Assembly: GCF_040802235.1 (NCBI RefSeq)
Contig: NC_133166.1
Location: 2,604,001-2,668,000, forward strand
Length of the DNA: 64,000 bases
Source: Manis javanica
Taxonomy: Eukaryota; Chordata; Mammalia; Pholidota; Manidae
Direction of reading: 5' to 3'
Shown one piece after another: positions 34,031 to 46,950 of this stretch (position 1 is the stretch's first letter; every line of letters starts with the position of its first letter). The notes under the pieces are model-generated. The model had not been told where the DNA came from. It saw only the letters and a program-made list of their open reading frames with translations, and made no database searches. The position numbers and the translations under genes are program-made.

Positions 34031-35380
34031 ATTTACAGGACCTTCCTGCTTCTCATTCTCACTTGATGACCTCACCTCAGTGTGTAGAGAGGAAAACTGA
34101 GGTATTCTAATAGGAATTCCCTCTTCTTAACATTATTAAAAAAGCACAAATTATGTACCTGCATGTTTTCCTCCTTCCATAGTATGAAAAGTGATGGCCC
34201 ATTTCCTTACTTGTGCCAAAGAGCTCACGCACAGCACGTCGGTGTATACGGATGAAGGCAGGGACACTGGCCTGGGGGTGGGGGTGGGGGATCTCATTCT
34301 TAAGCATCAAGTAAGTATTATGCCCTTGAGGAAGAAAGACTCCTTTAATGGGCTTTACAGAATTATTTTTAAAATGCTCTATGGAATACACTTAAGAAAA
34401 ACATTATAAATCTCTCCACCTTATTTTTCCAAAACCTGGTAAGTCAACTTTTATGGGTAGGTTATTTTATACATTTTTTCACTACACATATGTTTTGATC
34501 TTTTTTTGTGGGTTTGTAGCCCAACATGTGGAACAAATTGTACCTATAAGCATCTCACCTTCATTTTTTTTCATAGTATTTGCTTCTAACTGACATAATG
34601 ATATATATATTTGTCCAAATGCTTACTATCTGTTCCTTTTTCTGCAATATGTACTCCCTCTGGTTGGCGGGATTTCTTCACAGTGGAACCATAGAAACTA
34701 GAAGAGAAAAAATCATCAGTCTTTACAATGTAAGTGAATAAATGAATGTGTGAATTTACAAAGCAAAGAGAACAATTCTTGATAGCCAAGTATCAAGATA
34801 TAAATTTTGCTAATTTAGTATTTCTTAATGAAGTAGAACCATGGGTTTTAAGTGAAAATACTATACTGAACATTTATGCTCTATTTTATACCTAAAACAA
34901 TAGGGTATCAGAGCTAGAAATCCAACCTCCTTTTTTATTCCACTAAACGATGCCAATGATCTGCTGGTTTTCACATCTGATTTTCAATCATTTGGCTTTT
35001 TTTTCCCCTAGATTTTGAAAATGATATCAAATATGGACTCCTCTAAGAAAACAGGCATAAATCTTGGATAAATACATATAATATGTCATATATATATACA
35101 TAAACAATATTTTTACATTATGATATATTAATATAATATGAATATATATGCAAATGAGAGATAGATGTTGAAGGGATGTGTGTGTATGTTTGTATGTGTG
35201 CTTGTGATTGATATTTATAGAGAAAGTGAGAGATAACAGAGATTTTGGCAAAAATATTATTTAGACATTCTTCTGTGTTTGTGATATGAGATGAATAATT
35301 TCCCCATACATGAATTGATCAAAGAGTAAATGATAAAATGGATGGAAAAATGTGGAATCTGGATCAAACAAAAATCCTCC
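34031..35380. other. upstream region of gene 1 (copy C)
   Basis: From about 34105 collinear with 3270-4480. Contains a G-rich run at 34274-34290 and an AT-rich microsatellite-like stretch at 35060-35160. No promoter identified within it. Confidence 0.4.
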
Positions 35381-35416
35381 ATCTCTTTGTCACTTCCAGT
35401 TTTCAAGGGATAAGAA

Positions 35417-36364
35417 ATGTCTTCTGTAAACTGCACGACAGTGACGAAATTCATTCTCTTGGGACTCACAGATGACCCAGTGCTGGAGAAGATCCTGTTT
35501 GGGGTGTTTCTGCTGATCTACCTAATCACGCTGGCAGGGAACCTGGGCATGATCGCGCTGATCAGGACCACGTCCCACCTCCAGAGCCCCATGTATTTCT
35601 TCCTGAGCCACCTGTCCTTCGTTGACATCTGCTACTCCTCCAATATCACTCCAAACATGCTGTCCAACCTCCTCTCAGACCAGAAGACCATCTCCTATGC
35701 CGGGTGCTTCTCACAGTGTCTTCTCTTCATTGCCCTGGTCATCACTGAGCTTTACATGCTTGCTTCCATGGCAGTGGATCGCTATGCAGCCATTTTCAGC
35801 CCATTACATTACAGGACCGGAATGTCCAGGAAACTCTGCGTCTGTCTAGTGACGGTCCCTTACGCTTGTGGCTTCCTGAATGGACTGTCCCAGGCGCTGC
35901 TGACCTTCCACTTGTCCTTCTGTGGCTCCCTGGAAATCAATCATTTCTACTGTGCTGACCCTCCCCTGATGATGCTGGCCTGCTCCGACGCCCACGTCAA
36001 AAAGATGGCCATGTTTGCAGTGGCTGGCTTTACCCTTTCAAGTTCTCTCTTCGTCATCCTCCTGTCCTACCTTCTCATCCTTGTGGCCATCCTGAAGATC
36101 CGTTCTGCTGAAGGCAGACACAAAGCCTTTTCTACCTGTGGTTCCCACTTGGCAACTGTCACCATATTTTATGGGACCCTCTTCTGCATGTACTTAAGAC
36201 CCCCATCTGAGAAGTCAGTAGAGGAGTCCAAAATAATTGCCGTCTTTTATACTTTTTTGAGTCCAATGTTGAACCCATTGATATACAGCCTGCGGAACAA
36301 GGATGTGATCCATGCCATGCAGAAAATGGTGAAGGTAAATCTCTTTCATAAAGCTGCAATTTAG
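35417..36364 (+). CDS. olfactory receptor, OR5M1/OR5M10-like (gene 1, copy C)
   Basis: Intact 315-residue odorant receptor, about 20 residues different from the gene at 4525. The sequon is NCT at 5-7. [17 protein letters not shown], paired cysteines, KAFSTCGSH and [12 protein letters not shown] are all kept. Odd points: the first dozen residues and the last ten differ more than the body ([24 protein letters not shown]), and the segment after DRY reads AAIFSP, losing a cysteine that nearly all ORs have. The acceptor AG is at 35398-35399. Because copy C begins only at about 32355, this gene lacks any promoter that genes at 4525 and 20597 may have further upstream. An OR5M11-type promoter lies 3.5 kb upstream instead. 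Confidence 0.95.
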   Translation: MSSVNCTTVTKFILLGLTDDPVLEKILFGVFLLIYLITLAGNLGMIALIRTTSHLQSPMYFFLSHLSFVDICYSSNITPNMLSNLLSDQKTISYAGCFSQCLLFIALVITELYMLASMAVDRYAAIFSPLHYRTGMSRKLCVCLVTVPYACGFLNGLSQALLTFHLSFCGSLEINHFYCADPPLMMLACSDAHVKKMAMFAVAGFTLSSSLFVILLSYLLILVAILKIRSAEGRHKAFSTCGSHLATVTIFYGTLFCMYLRPPSEKSVEESKIIAVFYTFLSPMLNPLIYSLRNKDVIHAMQKMVKVNLFHKAAI

Positions 36365-37845
36365 GATTCTGTTCATTTGTAATTACTAAGTGTCTGGGAT
36401 AACACAGTGACTTCCCTCAAAGGATAAAACAGCTATTTTGTATTCTAGATTTGTTTATTTTCATGGGCTCTTGATGATATTAGCTAATTTCTCCTCAAAA
36501 CTGAGATCTTCAAGGCAAATTGTTTTAATAAAAACTTTAGTATTGAAATTTAAAAAATATTTCCTGTTGCAGAGAACCTCTGAAAATAAATTTGGTGGTA
36601 CCCAATAATTACATATAATGCTTTAATGTGTTTACTTATTTGTATGTAAATATTATATTGTACTCTCTTTGTAAAATATTATATTTTACTCTCTTTGTAC
36701 TCTCTTTTTACACTATGTACAGAGCCATAGTGTGGATCTAACTAAAGTGAATAGTTTTAAATTCCCATTCTTACAATTGTGAAATCATTTCTTCTTTAAA
36801 GCATGGCCTAGAAAAATAACTCTGGTGCCTGACTAATGACTGGTATTGGCTTGGGGAAATTTAAGTGTGGGAATCTCCCACAGGTCTAAACTTACAGAAA
36901 GTTTTCCCCAACCCACATCATGGACATCCTGAGAAACTTTTTCCATTTGTAAATACTGCTTATGCTTTTTAATTTTGAAAATAAACTGTATAGTTTATTT
37001 TCTAATCCAATCAGTAGTGTAGTATAATAGCATTCTAGAAATATTTTTCAGGTAGTTGCTCTGACTTTAGTCTAATTTATTAGCAGTTAATAGAGTCTAT
37101 CAATTGGTTTTATCAAACCTACAAATGCCATCAAACAGTATCAAATGCCTGTTGTGTATGCATTTTTCTGGAGGAGAACACCTTATGATTACTTTGGTTC
37201 ATAAAAGTGTCTGCAACTCATTTTCTAGATAAACCTGTTAAGCAGTTCCTAAAATTTCTATTAAGAAAATTAATAGTAAGAAAGGTTACACTAGGAGAAA
37301 CATCTTCCATCTATGTTAAATTTCATGCATTCTTGGTCAGCTAGATGGCTGCATATTTAAACAAAGGAAACTTTCTTTAAATTGCTTGTAATATTTGGTT
37401 TGTAATATTGTGCATTCAATTTTAACTGAAGCTGAAATACTAAATAGTAAATGCTCATATGAAATTAACTGCTATATTTCCTGTAATTTGTTCAAATTAT
37501 TTCCCAGAAAATCACTGAGATGACTGCAGGCTTAGAAATTTGTGCTCCATTCATAAGCTGATTGAATAAGGCTAATTCTATCAAACTAGTTCACTACAAA
37601 TAATAAAATTAGAGACACATGTGAGGAAGTAATATTTATCAGTGATATGTCCTAAACCAATGGGCAACTTCTATTTTATTTTGTTATGTTTGTGAATAAA
37701 TTGATATGCACACATATTCTTATAATTCATAATATAAAATTGAGATCATTTTCCATATAAAATCATTTGTCAATATTCATACAAGTTTGAACATTGATTT
37801 TCATTTCATATAATGATTTATTTTCACATACATAAAATCTTTCAG
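36365..37845. other. intergenic, AT-rich (copy C)
   Basis: Diverged counterpart of 5473-6900. Has a small local duplication at about 36645-36710 ('tattatatt.tactctctttgta' repeated). No gene. Confidence 0.45.
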
Positions 37846-37849
37846 TTAA

Positions 37850-38400
37850 AATCATTTTAATGTAGGATAACACACAAATTTAAATTGTAGTTGAACTTAA
37901 TTACACAAATATTACATACTGATTGCAGAAAATCATACCGAAATATGCTTAGAGAATTTTCAATTTTCAAATAAAATTCTCAATTTTGGAATAAAAGCAG
38001 ATTTTACTTTTAGCCTCCTGTTTATTTATTTATTTACTTTTATTTTTTAACCTGGTTAAAGAGAGCTGCTTTCTGTATTTAGTGTGTATTTCTCACATAG
38101 GGTATTTTGTAAACCATTATTCCATCATATCCATGTATCCTATTACTGTGAACGATTCATATCTCTATATGTACACACCACTTTTCTTGTTTCTTTGGAT
38201 ACATTCCAAAGTGGGAAATTGCTGAGTCAAATGCTCTGAACATTTTTAAAGCTATTTGTAAATTTTTTTGTGGCTACATTTTTTTCCAGAAAGCATCAAC
38301 CACTTATACTTACAAAGAGTAATGTTTGAGAGTAACCATCTCACTGTACCTTCATTACCTTTAGGAAATATCAGTTAAGTCTATTTGCTTCTTCATTGTC
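37850..38400 (-). mobile_element. old L1M remnant (copy C)
   Basis: Counterpart of 22980-23640: 'ccattattccatcatatccatg', 'gtgggaaattgctgagtcaaatg', 'ctgaacatttttaaagc', 'ccagaaagcatcaacca'. Confidence 0.5.
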
Positions 38401-39049
38401 AAGAGATGAAATTCTTAGGAAAGGAAGCTATCTTAAGAAAAGAAAAATTGAAATATATATTTGATGAATGAAAATTGTATACCAGTTTGATGATTGGTGT
38501 TCATGTTATTTCTGAAAAAATTTATCACTTTTTTTGAGCTACTTTTCTTTTCTTCCCACTTCTGACATCTTGCTGATTTCTCCCATTGGACAAAATCAGC
38601 TGGAAACTGGATAGCAAGGGAGCTCTACTGATGTGATCCCGAAGGGTGAAGCTCCAGGTGAACAAAGCAAGGTAGAGAAGAAAAAACAGGTCTGGGTGGA
38701 GTCAGGCGACAAAAGCTTGATCACCCATACATCGATGTTCTCTATCTGTCCATCATGTTCCCATGGCTGTGAGTTACTACACATTTTAGAAGGTAAAGTG
38801 TAGGCCTCAGAATCAATAAATAACTAGTCCAAGTTCAACAAAAGACAATTGATCTTCCAGTGGCTTACAGACTCCCAAACTTTATCCCTTCACATGCACT
38901 ATTTTTACATTTTGTGAACAAGAGAACTTAATATTCTCCCAAGTTAAAAAGTATTAAGACATTCAGGTATAAGTTAAAATAAATAATGAATCCCTTTGCT
39001 TCATCACTCTCAGGAGATGATACTCCTGATGATATTGGGGAGTGGGCAA

Positions 39050-39235
39050 GCATCACATCTTCAGTGGGTTTAGGGTTTTCAGAGGAATACAAAGAGAGTG
39101 GTCGTTCATAGTCTGAATGAGTTTCTGCCAGAAATAATTGAACCACTGGGATTTGGTCCCTAGATGATAATTCTGTTATAAACTCTTCAGGTTCATCCTT
39201 TCCATAGTGTCACTGGAAATCTCTCTTCCACAGGT
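39050..39235 (+). promoter_or_regulatory. candidate promoter and untranslated exon 1 for the OR at 41774
   Basis: Counterpart of 7270-7453: 'aataattg', TATAAA at 39177-39182, a leader and a donor CACAG/GTAAGA with GT at 39234-39235. Survival of both TATA and donor in the most diverged copy supports a real function. 2.6 kb before the coding exon. Confidence 0.55.
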
Positions 39236-39434
39236 AAGATTGGGTGTGGTTAAAATATATTCTGGAATCCAGAAATAAATATGTTAATTAATGAAATTAT
39301 GGACTGAAATATACACTGATGAGTCAACAAACATCTTGACTTAAATTCTAGTGAAGTTTTCAGAGTACAAGTATTTATAAATGTACAGTGGAGTGGTAAT
39401 TATAATGGAAGGGAACGAGACCAAAGAGAACATT

Positions 39435-39560
39435 TACTTCATCAGTAATTATCCATCATCTCCTTTTGGAAAGCACTGTTCTAGGTGCCAGTGAGGTTAC
39501 AGCTCACATTACATAGCTCCTTGTCCCTAAGCACTCACACTTTGATGCTGAGTCTTCTTT
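39435..39560 (-). mobile_element. L2 LINE 3' end remnant (copy C)
   Basis: Counterpart of 7640-7790: 'aagcactgttctaggtgcc', 'agctccttgtccc'. Confidence 0.5.
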
Positions 39561-39579
39561 TAGACTAGAACTGGAATTG

Positions 39580-39795
39580 TCACCAAATAATAGTAGCTAC
39601 AACTTATGTAGTGCTCTCTGCCTGTCAGACATATTTTAAACTTTTTACATGGATTAACTGCCTCACATGGAGGAAATTACTATTCATAATCAAGCCTTTG
39701 CATAAGGAAAATTAGGCACACAGAGACAAATCACTTTCAGCCCCACAGGTAAGAATAAGAGGATATGGGATTTCCAGTCCAGAAGCCTGGCTAAG
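39580..39795 (-). mobile_element. MIR SINE remnant (copy C)
   Basis: Counterpart of 7800-8040: 'aatagtagctacaacttatg', 'tacatggattaactgcctcaca', 'gcataaggaaaattaggcacacagag', ending at 'agaagcctggct'. Confidence 0.65.
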
Positions 39796-41570
39796 CATGC
39801 TTACTCTCTAGCTTCATGAAGAAAAGGAAGTGGTGGTGTTCAATAATCTTCGTGGTTCCTTCCAAATTAGTGGGGATCCTTTTGTAATTATAAGCATCCT
39901 AATCTATAGTCTTCTGTACCCCCTTCCTAGGGATTGGCCACTTTGAGTTTTATCATCGTTGTTAATTATTTAAAGTTAATTAAAAATGCAGATGTCTTGA
40001 AATTTATTTTTCCATTTCAAATAGAACCATGACCAAGCGCCAAGGAGACAATCACCTTTCACTGGGTGGCTCAGTCGTGGCAGCAAGTAACTACCTGAGG
40101 GCATCTCAGGCTGATGCGAGCATCAGAAATGCAAAGCTTCAGGCATCCCCAGAGCTACGTCTGTCCACTGACAATGCTCTTTGTGTTTCCTTGCTCATAA
40201 CATGAAGGATGTTGTCTTGTGCTCTATAAAGATGGTCATTACTATCAAGCACCCAGTGAATTTTCTGTAATGTTCAGTCCTTGATATGCCTCATTTTTCC
40301 ACAGTAAAACACAAATGGAAATATTATTTTGACTCTTGATAAATGTTTCAGTAAATAGATGTCTATTAAAAATGCCATCCCAGCACCAAAGAGTTGTCTG
40401 TTATGATAAATATTGTGATCTTATGAATTAAATAAAAAGAAAAGCACAATACTTATGAGTCCATTGATTTAGTCGACTTGTCTTGCATTTTCTTAGCTGA
40501 TCTAAAAGTCCTAAGTTTACATGTGCAGAGTGGAATAACGCAATGGATGGCATGCTGAGTGGTGCATTTACAAAGTGCCTTACAAAGTGACCTGAACCCA
40601 TCACGGCATTGTAATAAGAATCAGGACGTCATTGCCATACTGGGGAATGTGTCATCAAAGGAGGATATAGATTTTTCCATGATGGTCTTCACCTTCACCT
40701 GTGTCCTCTACAAATGTTGGTAGATGCACTTCATATATCTTATGTCCTGTCTCAGTTTTATGGTGAATATGAAGATTATTTCAGTGTGGCCTTTTACATG
40801 TTTTTAAAGACTTAAATTGATTTCATGTTTGAGAGTTTTTCTTAATTTTTACAAGAGTAGAAATGAGGTAGAATCACAACAAAATCCTTATGATTTTGCC
40901 CATCTTTTTTTCAGTATTGCCTCCTTTCTTAACAGGGAAACTTATACATTATTATTTCATCTAATCACTCCCCTAATGAACATTTTATACCATTGATACA
41001 TGTGCATGTATATATTTATATACACATACATACACACATATATATCAATACACACATGTGTACATATGTTTATCTGTATTCTTAAAAAAAACACTAGTTT
41101 TAATTTGTGCCCATGAACCAATTTTGCCCCCAAAATTGGCAGTAATACACGATGGAAAGGAGTTCCTGCACTGGGTCTTCAAAGTTAAGTAAGATTCGGT
41201 GATGTGAGGCCACCTGCAGTAGATGGGAGCCGGGAAAAGAGTCATTCATGGCAGGGTGAAGGAAGAGCTTGAAAATGACCTTGAGGATAGAAAGGTAAGT
41301 AGATCCTAGTTTAAAACGATATGTGTCATCTAGCAGTGCCACTCCCCACATCAATTTAACTGTGAAGAGCAGAAGAACTTCAGTAACTAATAGAGACCAC
41401 ATCAAATGGTACGTTGGGGAAAAAAAGATTACAATTTCACATAAAAACCATGATGAATGAAATTGTTTAAGAAAAGTGTAAGTACAAAAATGTCCTAAAG
41501 ACTGGCAGAAAAGATAGTCTTTTCAAACATAAAAAGGCTTGTAGGAAAGTATTTACAATATGATTGTCTT
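39796..41570. other. intergenic (copy C)
   Basis: Counterpart of 8041-9890. No gene. The tract at about 40050-40200 matching 8340-8522 is clearly more diverged here than between copies A and B. Confidence 0.45.
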
Positions 41571-41773
41571 TATATATAAGGAGCTCTCTATATTAATTTA
41601 GACATTTAGATGATCAATCGCATGTTTACTAGGTTGTTTCTGTGTGCCGCATGCATTTATAAATTTGAGAAAAGAGAAAGAACTATAATATGACATGATG
41701 GGCATGACAGATAAATGACAAATGCATTTTTATTTCCTTTACTTTTGCCCTCAATTGAAGAAGAGCAAACACA

Positions 41774-42712
41774 ATGTCAGAGGAAAACCACACGGCAGTG
41801 ACTGAGTTTATTCTCCTGGGACTGACAGATCGCCCCGAGTTGCAGCCTGTCCTCTTTGTGGTCTTCCTAGTCGTCTACCTGATCACCGTGATTGGCAACG
41901 TGAGCATGATTTTGGTAATCAGAAGTGACTCAAAACTCCACACGCCAATGTACTTCTTCCTCAGCCACCTCGCCTTTGTGGACCTCTGTTACGCCACCAG
42001 TGTCTCTCCTCAGATGCTGGTTCATTTCTTATGCAAGAGAAAAACCATTTCCTTCCTTGGTTGCTTTACACAATACCACTTTTTCATTACCCTGGTGATT
42101 ACAGATCATTATATGCTGACAGTGATGGCTTATGATCGCTATGTGGCCATCTGCAAGCCTTTGTTATATGGCAGCCAAATGTCCAGATGCGCCTGCCTCT
42201 CTCTTGTTGCCGCTCCTTATATCTATGGCTTTGCAAATGGTCTGGTCCAGACCATCCTGATGCTTCGTCTCTCCTTCTGTGGACCCAATGAGATCAACCA
42301 CTTCTACTGTGCAGACCCACCTCTCCTAGTCCTTGCCTGCTCGGATACGTATGTCAAAGAAATGGCCATGTTTGTGGTGGCTGGTTCCAACCTCACCTGC
42401 TCTCTCACCATCATTCTCATCTCCTACATTTTCATTTTCACAGCCATTCTGCGTATCCGCTCTGCTGATGGGAGGCAAAAGGCCTTCTCCACGTGTGGGT
42501 CCCATTTGATGGCTGTCACCGTCTTTTACGGGATGTTGTTCTGCATGCATTTGAGGCCCCCTTCTGAGACATCTGTAGAGGAAGGGAAAATTGTAGCTGT
42601 TTTTTACATCTTTGTGAGTCCTATGTTAAACCCCTTGATCTATAACCTGAGGAACAAAGATGTTAAAAGAGCAATCAGGAAAGTTTTCCATAAAAAATGG
42701 TGTGCTAAATAA
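41774..42712 (+). CDS. olfactory receptor, OR5M-like (gene 2, copy C)
   Basis: Intact 312-residue odorant receptor. Identical to the genes at 10101 and 27056 over its first 67 codons, DNA included. It then has its own changes in TM2-TM3 ([33 protein letters not shown]). The stretch from [11 protein letters not shown] through TM5 is nearly the same as 10101. Motifs: NHT sequon at 5-7, DRY at 121-123, [21 protein letters not shown] (Asn for the usual Ser). A mosaic of converted and private segments. No AG at the 'tcttag' acceptor of copy A; the nearer 'ttgaag' is kept. The last intact copy of gene 2 before OR5M11. Confidence 0.95.
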   Translation: MSEENHTAVTEFILLGLTDRPELQPVLFVVFLVVYLITVIGNVSMILVIRSDSKLHTPMYFFLSHLAFVDLCYATSVSPQMLVHFLCKRKTISFLGCFTQYHFFITLVITDHYMLTVMAYDRYVAICKPLLYGSQMSRCACLSLVAAPYIYGFANGLVQTILMLRLSFCGPNEINHFYCADPPLLVLACSDTYVKEMAMFVVAGSNLTCSLTIILISYIFIFTAILRIRSADGRQKAFSTCGSHLMAVTVFYGMLFCMHLRPPSETSVEEGKIVAVFYIFVSPMLNPLIYNLRNKDVKRAIRKVFHKKWCAK

Positions 42713-43475
42713 AATAGAGATTTTGGTCACAGGTGTGTAATATATCCTTATCTGACCAATTAATAATTGTTTTAAATGAACATATCACATTCTGTCCTTG
42801 AGTATTTTTTCTTTTGTAATTCACATATAGCACTTGGAAGAATGTGTCAATTTGTTTGCTACTGTTTACAGTGCATTTCAATGAGATTTTTAAAAGTACT
42901 GCATGGGCATTCAAAGAAAGACCAGAAGGCTATGTTACAGCTTTATGTAATCAATAAAGAACAGATGATTCGATTCATAATATTCAGACTGATTCAAAAT
43001 TATTAAAGAATTACCAAATGATGTTATGACATTCACAACTAATTTGAATTTTCTATTGTTTAATAATTTCCAAACTCTTTTCTAGGAACTTCTCAATAAT
43101 TGCAGGTGGGGTGTATTTTTTTTCTTTTTCCCTTTATGCAAATATATAACAATGAAGATTTGGGTATCCCAGGTTATTATTCTAAGATTGAATAGCCAAA
43201 TTTCCTGTAGAAGGTTTTATTTCATTTCATTTTGTTTTATTTTATTTTATCTTATTTTTAGTTTCCAAGATGGTTCTGCATCATAAAACAAGTTTTGGTT
43301 TAACTCATTAGTTTTTTATGAACTATTTTGACATGTAAAAATTACAGAAATAATATAAAACCTCTATTATAAACATAACTAATCATCGAGTCTTCACACA
43401 GTTCCACTTTTGTTTCAGACTTTTCAGGGGCTCAGATACTGTGAAACTGAAACCTTCCTGCCAGATTCCATTCTG
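42713..43475. other. intergenic after gene 2 (copy C)
   Basis: AT-rich. A (TTTTA)-like simple run lies at about 43222-43262. No gene seen. Confidence 0.4.
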
Positions 43476-43479
43476 CTCC

Positions 43480-44250
43480 ACATTGCCTGCATACAACTCT
43501 TATGAATTTAATGTTTCATATGCTTATGTAGCTTCAACATTTGCCAGTGTTTATGTATCAACAGAATTATATTATTTTGCTATCCTTAAAACTTGATATA
43601 AATGAGATTATGTATCCTTCTTCAATTTATTTTAATTTTCACTAAACATTTCTAGATTTATACATGCTGATGTATTTTCCAATGACATATTCTATATCAT
43701 TACAAGTCAAATGTTTTTAAATGCTTTGATACACATTGAAGATTTCTTGTTTGTTTTTATATCCACATCCCTTGTTCACTTTTTAGATTGGTTTCTTTTT
43801 AGTATTTGAATGCTGCATTTGTAATAGCTTTTTATGCATTCTGTTCTAGGTACCAAACTTTTTAATGACAGACATATGAAATGTGATATTTTCAACCTGT
43901 TTGTAGTTCGTATTTCATTTTGAGCATGATAGCTTTGATAGTACAGAATTTTTTTCATTTAAAGATATTTCAAATGTATCAATGTTTTTATGATTTTGCT
44001 TTATCTTATCCAAATAATTTTGATATTATAAAGATGTTCTTCTACCTTTTTCATTCATGTTTTTATGTTTTACTGTTGCATATGTAAGTCTGTATTTTTC
44101 CTGACATTATAAATGTTGACAAACAGAATCTATTTTTTTTAATGACGAGAATCAGTTTTCTATTTTTTGAATGCTCCTTACTTTTCTCATTAGGTTTTTA
44201 ATGTAAACTCTTTCATGTTTCTAGTTTTCATATGTGTATCACTTTCTTTT
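43480..44250 (-). mobile_element. ancient L1 remnant (copy C)
   Basis: Counterpart of 28750-29930 with the same missing middle as copy A. Text such as 'ttcaatttattttaattttcact', 'aggtaccaaactttttaatg' and 'taggtttttaatgtaaactct'. Confidence 0.5.
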
Positions 44251-45670
44251 TGGATTCTCATTCCAGGACCAATTTTCAATCTCTTCATCAATAAAAACTA
44301 TTTATATAAAAATGGCTTTACCACCCTTTATAAGGAAACTTTAAATAGAGCATTTTCTTCATTTCTAACAGATCCCATTAAAATCTGGAGAACTACCTAT
44401 ACTCTTTCTAGAGTTCACACCCATTATTTCCTTGGAAGACATGTGACACCAGCTTCATTGAGCCTATACCAGTGGCTATGTAAATGAAAGAGAAAAAAAA
44501 TTATTTGTAGCCGATAGTCCTCTGTCTTCTCTCTTATCTGGCAATCACCATCACAGATAGAGATGTTCACCAACATATGATGGTTCAAGTCACAAGTTTT
44601 CATTTCTGCAATGGCACAAAACCTATATACATTTAGTAAAAGCCATACTTCAGACTTTGAGTTCAGATCTTTTTCTGGGGTAGCAATATGTAGTATATAC
44701 TCTCACATGATGATAAACCATGCCATCATGTGAATAAATAAGCAATATATTTAAAAGAGTTCATGTGAGACATATTCTCTCTGTTTTGATATTTTTTTAG
44801 ACTCTCTTGTTTTAATGTTAATTCTTGAAGAAAAAGTCATTTGGGTCTGGATCTAGATAGACAGATATTTGCTTTCAGTTGTTAGAAAAGATTTCATTTT
44901 CTGGTTTCTTCGATTTTTTTTCTTTTTTTTGATACACATGATTGTACTACCAGATTATCTGTTACTTCTGTATAGGTGAAATGCCTCCTATTTTGAAATT
45001 TGGTACTTATGAGTTTCTTTTCATTAATATTAGTTATATTTGTCCTTTTCTAATTTAACTGCTTCCTTGGCTGACTTAGTAAGACATATCCTCTTAGTTC
45101 TAGAGGACATATGTTCTAACAGTATCATGTACCTGTAATTCATAGAACTCCTCCTCACAACTGTAATATAACATTATCTGCATGAACGATTCATGGTTAT
45201 ATCATTACGCAGATTGTCAGCTCCATGATGGAAAGGTGCCTATCTGATACTGCTCACTATTTTAAAGCTAGCGTTTATCCCATAGTCGAGAAATAGGTGG
45301 TTCTCAATAAGTATCGATTGAGTTAATAAACGATCACTGTGCCCCTTGCGTTCTGGCTATGGGAGTGCAAGCTCTACTCTTTACCACGTCCCAATGTGAT
45401 CTTCCTGAATTCTTAACAATCAACACCCTTATCCTGAAATTTTAAATATGCATATCTCTTCCCTTCCACCATGAATCAGAAACTCATACAAAGTTTTTCA
45501 CTTCCCTTTTGCTTTCTGCATAGACAGTACAGTGGTGAAGGAAGGTTTTCCCTGAATATTTATTAACTATACGAATGAATGAATGAATGCCACAATAGCT
45601 GGAGAATGGTTAATATGGTGTGAGCATGTCACCACGGCACAACTATCAACAGTGAGTTTTCACAGACTAA
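44251..45670. other. intergenic (copy C)
   Basis: About 44490-45240 has no counterpart in copy A; from about 45245 it is collinear with 12251 onward. An L2/MIR-like sense end is visible at about 45215-45320 ('cagctccatgatggaaagg', 'aggtggttctcaataagta'). No gene. Confidence 0.4.
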
Positions 45671-45671
45671 T

Positions 45672-45875
45672 GGTTACCCTGTTTGAATCCCAGGCTCACA
45701 GTAAATTATTTGTATATGCCAGGGAAAGTCACTTAACCTCTCTATGCCTCAGTTTCCCATCTGTAAAAGGAAAATAATGATACTAATGGCCAATGGAGTT
45801 GTGTCAGGTTTCACCGAGCTGAGGCTTGTCAAGTGCTGAGCCTGATGCCTGGCAGATAGTAGGTACTCAATTTTT
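45672..45875 (+). mobile_element. MIR SINE (copy C)
   Basis: Counterpart of 12650-12855: 'agtcacttaacctctctatg', 'cctcagtttcccatctgt', 'ggcagatagtaggtactcaa'. Confidence 0.9.
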
Positions 45876-46479
45876 ATTTCCTGTAATTAATTATCACCAT
45901 TTGGTTTTCTTTCCTTTGGCTTCTCAGACAAGTTAGTCAATCATCCCAGTTCATCTCCCTACAGAATTTCATGTTTGAGGGATAAGGGAATGTGTTCAAT
46001 ATAATGTGAAGTTACCTGGGAGGGAATTACCAGAATTTGTTGTATATTCATTGAATTAAGTGCACATTGCTTGCCCCTTATATTATTAAGCTGATCAACT
46101 ATTTTCCTCCAGGGCCTGAGCTAGCTGTGGAAATCACTGTCCTTGCTCAGTGGACAAGGGTCTGCAGTCCAGTGATGGGAATAGAAACATTAGCAGGTAA
46201 TACAACAGAGTGTGTTAGACAAGGAGGTGGACAGCGCCCTAGGACAGCAGGGAGGATGGAGGTCAGCCCCATGTCTGTAGAGGAAGAGAGAGCGTCTTTT
46301 ATCAACTGCAGCCCTTGTCCCCAGCAGGTGCAACAAGAATCTGAAGAGAATAAGGAAAGCCCTGAAGGGAGGGAAGCTGGGGATGTATTAAAAAGGGTGC
46401 TAGAAGGAATCGCAAGCTCTGCAGGTTGAAGCATGGCAGATAGCTACATTTGGGAAAGAATCAACTGGGTGTGTGTGAA

Positions 46480-46600
46480 TACAAGGATTCAATCCCACCT
46501 TGCCGCTTGCCAGCTACGAGGCTGTAGGTGAATTAGTCCATCACTATTCACTCAGTGGAGCCTCTGTTTCTTTAGTCAAAAGTGCACGATGGAGTCCCTT
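46480..46600 (+). mobile_element. MIR-like remnant (copy C)
   Basis: Counterpart of 13450-13590: 'ggattcaatcccaccttgcc', 'cgcttgccagctacgaggct', 'cctctgtttctttag'. Confidence 0.55.
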
Positions 46601-46950
46601 CCTCTAAGAGCTGTATTTGAGAATCGGTTCAGTTACCTACATGAGAGATGCCCAGAGGTAGAAAGTGCTCACCAAGGTGTTTGTCAATGACCCTGTGTGT
46701 TTCACAGTCCTGTACATGACTGACCCTGCTCAGGACTTCAGTGTTCACTAGAAAACATTGGTAAGAGTGCTGGATTTTAGGGGAGCAGGCAGTTGTAGAA
46801 TAAAAGGAAAAGAAAACTTAAAAATCAGAACTGTAAAATTTCAATAGGAAACTTTTTTGCTTTCCAGAGATCTCTTGGGACAATGTTAAATATGGAATTA
46901 TGGGAAATACCATCGAGACATATGATTAGTTTTCTGATTCCAGAGAGCTC

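Noticed and set aside
40059-40110. 'actgggtggctcagtcgtgg', which looks like the start of a carnivore tRNA-Lys SINE
   Set aside because: The rest of the SINE body is absent, and copies A and B have 'gggtggctgggttgtgg' at the same place, so it is diverged unique sequence.
46147-46434. Minus-strand ORF (also 30976-31236) shared by copies B and C
   Set aside because: Frames are open by chance in GC-richer sequence and the protein sequences are not conserved in step.
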